Shown: positions 59,238 through 64,000 of the stretch, in pieces
Layout: each line of letters starts with the position of its first letter
Position numbering within the stretch: position 1 is the first letter of the stretch
Source: Hyposmocoma kahamanoa
Lineage: Eukaryota; Arthropoda; Insecta; Lepidoptera; Cosmopterigidae
Reading direction: 5' to 3'
Length of the DNA: 64,000 bases
Assembly: GCF_003589595.1 (NCBI RefSeq)
Contig: NW_020654810.1
Span: forward strand, 15,889,652 to 15,953,651
Program-made: the position numbers and the translations under genes
The notes under the pieces: model-generated
Seen by the model: the letters and a program-made list of their open reading frames with translations, nothing else
Database searches by the model: none
Told to the model about the DNA's origin: nothing

Positions 59238-59684
59238 ATAGCTGTAATATTGCTATCGTTCTTCTTATCGGTGGCGTATCTTATTCTACTTGCCAATATG
59301 GTGAAAGGATTTGTCAATCGTTGTAAAGTACTGGCTGATTGTTGGCCAGGGTGCACTAGATGTACAAAAAAGAATGGTACGTCGCGTCGTGTAGGGAGGC
59401 TCCTTTTGTGCACCCCACAATTTCTATCGTTAATAACTGATAAACTTGCTTACTAGTATATAGGCATTAATGTAATGTTAGTGCAAGTAAGATATTATGT
59501 ACGAGAAAAAGCAATCCTATGCAATTCATTAATATTGTACTCTGAAGTAATAAATAAATTATAACAAATCCATCGGCTGAAGATCATCATCTTTCTTCTT
59601 TTATATTAGAAATAGATTACTATTTGCAAATCATGTGTTATGTTTTTACCCGATTATAGTGAAGGAGGATATTGTGTTTCGAGC
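59238..59684. other. No gene recognised
   Basis: AT-rich. Confidence 0.4.
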
Positions 59685-59787
59685 GCAGTAGAAGTCCTCG
59701 TTAAAGAATTCGTCCAGTGAAGTATTGCCACCTTACCTCTTTCTGCCGCCGACTACTTCATCCCATCAGTTGGTATCATAAAAAAAA
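59685..59787 (+). mobile_element. SINE family S, both ends with the middle deleted
   Basis: The first 70 bases (to CTTTCTGCCGCC) are joined directly to the last 35 (CTTCATCCCATCAGTTGG, TATCATAAAAAAA). About 200 bp are missing. Confidence 0.8.
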
Positions 59788-61460
59788 CTCTAAACATCAA
59801 TCTTAAGGAAGGAGGGTTGCGAAAGATTCACGGGACGCAAAAAAACGCAGTATGACCGATTTTCTAGTTGTCATATAAAACATATTAGAGGCATAACTGT
59901 CGAGATAATCATCAATATTGATCGATTTGTTGATTGAAAATGTACTGTTGATTGTATGATAAAATGTAATTATTAAAATATCGAAATGAGGTTAAAACCT
60001 TGTTTTTTTTCAAGGTTCGGATATTTTCCTATATTATGTTTTTTATTATAGTCAAGTGTATAATGCTGCAAAACAAAACTTACTGTAAATTCGTATAGCG
60101 TATGTGGATGCTGCACTAACCCCGAGGTTGAATTAGTCGGGCGCAGTCGTTTAATAACCGCGGCAAAGAAAACGCGCTATTAAATTAATGGGCACATGGG
60201 ATCGAGTCGGCTGCTAATGGCCATCGGGCAGAACTTAAACTGCTTCAGACAGATTGTGGAGACATCATTTGTATGGTAATTGGGCTTATTCGTACGTGAG
60301 ATACGACTAGCGCGTGATACTGAAGCGCAATTAGAAGAACTGTTAAAGATTCTATTATAGCAAAGTTGGTACAGTTATTACCGTCTTGGTAGTATTTTTG
60401 CGTTAATTTTGCATTAATCAAACGTACTCCGTATCTTAAGTCAGTTTTTTTTTAAGTTAAGGCCAAGAAGGTAAACAAACTGTTTTGTGTTGTGAAGCAA
60501 AATTGACATATAGTAAAGACGAGTAACGTACGAGTATATTTAAGCAACAATAATACCAAAACGAATCAAATATACAAAAAGAGCGAACAGTCTGGATGTA
60601 GCTTTGTTTACCGATTGGACGAGTGACGATTTGATTTGTCCTCGTTTTTCAAGGTTATTTTTGCATTAATTTGCGATGTAGGCAGCTCAAGACATAACAA
60701 AATTATTCATTGATTTAAATCAATGTATACATGGACCAATCATGGTCCTTATACTTAGTTATAGCCCAAATTAAGGAGCTAGCGGTAAATTTAAAAGCGC
60801 CGCTGCGTTGTTGCTCAAGCTACAGATGTTAACTCGAAATGTAGCTAAATATTGTATGAAATTGTAAAAAATATTAAACGTATGACGTATTCTCTTTTCC
60901 CTGCTTCCATGACATCGGATTGTGCATCTGTCTGTCTGCTTCGCTACTTATTGGAATGACAATGATGGCAGTAAACACTATTGCAATATCTATAGACCCT
61001 TTATTTATCCATTGATACAATAAAGTGATCATAGCACAAGATGTACAGTCGATGCCCTAAGATACACGATCCCTTGACCGTCTATTTAGTTCCGAGTAGG
61101 TCAGTGTGACGTAAGGTGTTTAACAAAGTTAACCTTTAACCAGTGAGCCGTAAAATTCATTTTGGTATGATTTCCTCATTGCATCATTAGTGAATGACGT
61201 TTTAAGAAACTTTTTAAGTCAATCTGATTTGATAATATTTCATAAATACAAATTTCAACCAAAAAGCGGGAATTCCTTTACACTTTCCTGTTGAATGCGT
61301 AAGAAGGTTCACGGAACCTTATAGTTCATCGACAAGGGATCAAATATCTTAGGACATCGTACAATATTGGTATTGGCAAGGGCTAAAAAATTATTGACCC
61401 ATTATTATATAATGAACAAAAGGGAGGAGAGTTTTATTTAATTTTTTTTTATTCTAATAT
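59788..61460. other. No gene recognised; unique patch and paired palindromes
   Basis: 60100-60330 is GC-richer, with homeodomain-type TAAT cores (ATTAAATTAATGGGCACATG, GGTAATTGGG). The 18-bp perfect palindrome CATTGATTTAAATCAATG lies at 60708-60725, and GGACCAATCATGGTCC follows at 60733. Regulatory use is speculation. Confidence 0.3.
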
Positions 61461-61560
61461 AAGTGTGCATTTGACCTCCATCTCACCTGATGGAAAGTGA
61501 CGATGAGGTCGACGATGGAGCATGCACACCTAGATAATGCCTATTCATTCTCGCCTTGAG
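61461..61560 (+). repeat. Interspersed repeat family C, copy 3
   Basis: AAGTGTGCATTTGACCTCCA, CTCACCTGATGGAAAGTGAC, GAGGTCGACGATGGAGCATG and TAATGCCTATTCATTCTCGC; about 85 percent like 7071-7170. A T-rich stretch precedes it. Confidence 0.65.
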
Positions 61561-62780
61561 TTAGTTGTGTTTCAGCAATAAATATTATTTAGCAGTCATA
61601 GGAAGAGAATTGATAGTAAATCAGTGTAATACCAACAATCTTATGCACTCATATGACTGTTTCAATACATAGAAGTAGCGTGTCACTGTATTCAAGTAAC
61701 TCAGACCCTTGTTTGTAATAAGATAAAGTGCAAGAATGTTACGTTTATGGGCTATCTGTAGAAGACGTAAACTTTAATAGCTATTTGTAATTAGAATCAA
61801 ATTAACTGTTGATTGCTAATCGGAAATGTTGCAATGAGATATAAAATGTCTTTTAACTTCAATTCGTAAATGATTGTCTTTCCATTACATTAATAACTTC
61901 GGCTTGGTGCAGGATGAATTAAGGACAGTTTTATAAATAGATAAATTTTGTTTTGAGCTGTTACTCTAGAGAAATATTAGGGCAATTTAATGATTTATCT
62001 GGTACTTAGTTTGAACAGGACTCGATTAGTTGCTGGTTTGCTGGTACTTTTTAAGGTTCTTTGACGTCCCTTCACGATCTGAGATACAGAGAGCATTAGT
62101 TTGCGCATTTGCTTTATGAGCTACGTGACGTGTTTTGAGTTCTACTTACCCTTCCCAGATAGTTTTGGATTGGATTGGACCCAAATTAATGTAAAAGAAC
62201 ATTAAAATCTCTCGTTAGGACCCAGTTATCTTTTCCATCCTTCAGTTCCGGTTTTTATTCTCACTCCTTCGTTCATGCGGTTAGACTTTGGAACGACTTC
62301 CCATTACTGTCCATGATGGTAAATCCTTAGCAATTTTCAAAATAAGAGTTAAGGAGCACTATATAATCCATCCATGTTATAGGTGTTATACTGTTATAGT
62401 ACGAAATATGGATTTATCTAAGCAATTACATAGTTTTAATAATTTAATGTTTTTGATATTGTTTTTTTTATTCCATAATTTTTGTTTTATTGTGCTCGTA
62501 ACCCGTTATTGTAGTTATTGTCTTCTGTATTTATGTCTGCAACAAGAAATTTCTGTTAGAAATAAGCAATACTTTTGTTTGCTTTTTCCTTGTTACTGAA
62601 TGTGTTTTTTGTTTTTTTCAGTATAATAAATGATTAAATTATAAAATACTCGTACATAATTTTGTAAGAAAACTTCAGGACTTATTTGAATAAATTTTAC
62701 TATCAAATTAAAACTATTCTGAGGAATAAATTGTAATTGTTCAAGTTTTAATACAGAGATGAAGTCGACTTCGAAAACCC
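61561..62780. other. No gene recognised
   Basis: AT-rich. The frame at 62288-62599 begins with a stretch (MERLPITVHDGKSLAIFKIR VKEHY) reminiscent of a LINE C-terminus (W..LP....S...FK..V..HY), preceded near 62262 by SFVHAVRLW in another frame. It may be a further LINE remnant on the plus strand, about 62220-62370. Confidence 0.35.
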
Positions 62781-62794
62781 AACAACGTTTGTAA

Positions 62795-62925
62795 TGTGGG
62801 CTATACAAGGGGATTCCGGGATCGATTCCCAGTGGGACTAGTTTGAGAAATTAACTTTTCTAAATTGGGACTGGTTTGGGTGTTCTGGGTAATGCCCCGA
62901 AGTTAATTAACCATAAAGCTCTTGA
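62795..62925 (+). repeat. tRNA-headed SINE, family T2, second copy
   Basis: GGGATCGATTCCCAGTGGGA (B-box-like), GTTTGAGAAATTAACTTTTC and TTTGGGTGTTCTGGGTAATG correspond in order to 6155-6240. A related head (GGTTCAAGATTCGAGTAGGA) follows at 63061. Confidence 0.5.
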
Positions 62926-63049
62926 GGTCATATTACACGAATTCCCGAGTTTGAGACCAGGTAATTTGTTTGGCATAATATTATTATTCTTTTTATATAT
63001 CATGGCCTAAAAGATTAATTTAGAATTTTTAAATGGGAGAGGCGGTATT

Positions 63050-63095
63050 CACTGTCTGCAGGTTCAAGATTCGAGTAGGACCACTTTCTGCATTT
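63050..63095 (+). repeat. tRNA-like SINE head fragment
   Basis: CACTGTCTGCAGGTTCAAGA and TTCGAGTAGGACCACTT hold a degenerate B box. Only the head is recognisable. Confidence 0.35.
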
Positions 63096-64000
63096 GTTCT
63101 GTAAGCGACAATATGATTACCATTGGCAGTATTATATTACGAAAAGCTGGTTTAAAAAAAGAAACAAATATCCACGTTATATAATATTATAGTAAGTTCT
63201 ATTGCATAGTTTCAAAAAAATTCGACATGCAAGTTACTTCACAATTTTTCTTTTTTCAATTTTAAAAAAGCAACATATTAATTAACAATCTAAACTGCGC
63301 ATGTAGTGAGTGAAAATTCATGGTGAAACTTGCTAGGACTTCAAATCCCAATTTCTGTGTGAAAGGCATGTTCACAATTGCTTTTTTTATTCGAGATAGG
63401 CTCATGTTTGTTAACATTCTCACCGTATGGAAAGTGACAGTGTGTACGCGGATGTGACACGTTCATCTTGAGGTACTTGTTCACTCTGACTTCACTACTC
63501 ATTCATGGACAATATTTAAATTGTATTGGACACCAAAATGTTTGTACTTTTGTTTGTGCTGTAGTGCTAATGTTGATTCAATATAATTAATATTAAAAAA
63601 ATTATTGTACAAATGAAAGAGCGGCTATGACAGTTGGTGTGGAGATTGCCTTTGTGGCACATTGAAGTATTAAAAACATATGCGTTTAATAGAAATAAAA
63701 AATTGGTTGAAACTTGCTGTTACTCTTAGAAAGTTTTAACTCAGTCTAAACATATGTTCTTTACACTGTGGTACTAGCGCGGAAACAAAATACACTGTGT
63801 TAGTGTGCACATCTTAAATATGTGTACGTAATATTCACAAACGTTTTTTTAATTGTTTGACTATTCGCATAAATTAATGTGGAAGCGAAGAGTTTTAATT
63901 TAAATTCGAAGAATAGGTACCATATACAGGGTGGTCCATTTACAGTGATTCAAAAATTATTTTTATATTGAGGACATTGTAACGACGCATTTAAAATACA
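63096..64000. other. No gene recognised
   Basis: AT-rich. A weak, diverged match to family C (TATGGAAAGTGACAGTGTGT) lies near 63427. The last 60 bases (ATACAGGGTGGTCCATTTAC) could be the start of another element cut by the window edge. Confidence 0.3.

Noticed and set aside
59063..59456. 116- and 68-residue frames on opposite strands
   Set aside because: Both start in or overlap the right end of the hAT-like copy 2, which is non-coding.
1..64000. A new multi-gene system, operon or defence island
   Set aside because: The window is AT-rich insect DNA with repeats and decayed transposons. I found no set of co-oriented genes, so no such claim is supported.
1..64000. Helitron or LTR retrotransposon
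   Set aside because: I looked for paired long direct repeats and for TC...CTRR ends with a 3' hairpin and could not support any instance by eye.

Overview
The window reads as a non-coding, repeat-rich piece of an insect nuclear genome, most likely a moth or butterfly (Lepidoptera). It is AT-rich throughout. No frame longer than about 137 residues is open, and no continuous host gene can be recognised. Many interspersed repeats match types I know from Lepidoptera: a poly(A)-tailed SINE with a conserved GCAGTAATG/CATTACTGC hairpin (Metulj-like), tRNA-headed SINEs, an RTE tail ending in GGAGGCCTATGT...GATGATGA, Jockey-like LINE 3' ends, and ACCGACTTCAAAA-type elements. It could be an intergenic region or the inside of a very large intron.

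Layout. 0-10 kb: a broken Jockey-type reverse transcriptase tail (1510-1821), two 3' ends of another LINE family (621-885, 4767-4985), tRNA-headed SINE pieces, and a foldback (9176-9300). 10-20 kb: several copies of the main SINE, including two head-to-head copies (18466-19464) around a GC-rich core, a tRNA-derived SINE (13084-13320), and two short candidate exons (16320-16375, 17810-17874). 20-32 kb: a 761-bp hAT-like non-autonomous transposon with a perfect 8-bp target duplication (20692-21452), a 201-bp near-complete palindrome (23346-23546), a long stretch without recognisable repeats (23.5-29.6 kb), a nested SINE insertion (29880-30290) and a perfect 92-bp tandem duplication (31609-31792). 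32-43 kb: a GC-rich foldback, three LINE or SINE fragments, an element carrying a 22-bp tandem array (38931-39240), the best candidate exon (41727-41798) and a TA-flanked MITE (42943-43169). 43-60 kb: ten of the sixteen main SINE copies, a decayed mariner transposon (47299-48573), Jockey and other LINE remnants, and a second hAT-like copy (58709-59229). 60-64 kb: mostly unique AT-rich DNA with a few SINE pieces.

The only protein-coding content I can support is transposon-derived and broken: mariner transposase and four LINE reverse-transcriptase C-termini. I see no new biological system. The most useful observations are the new or unnamed non-autonomous element families with defined ends, several strong hairpins, and the candidate exons, which need transcript data.
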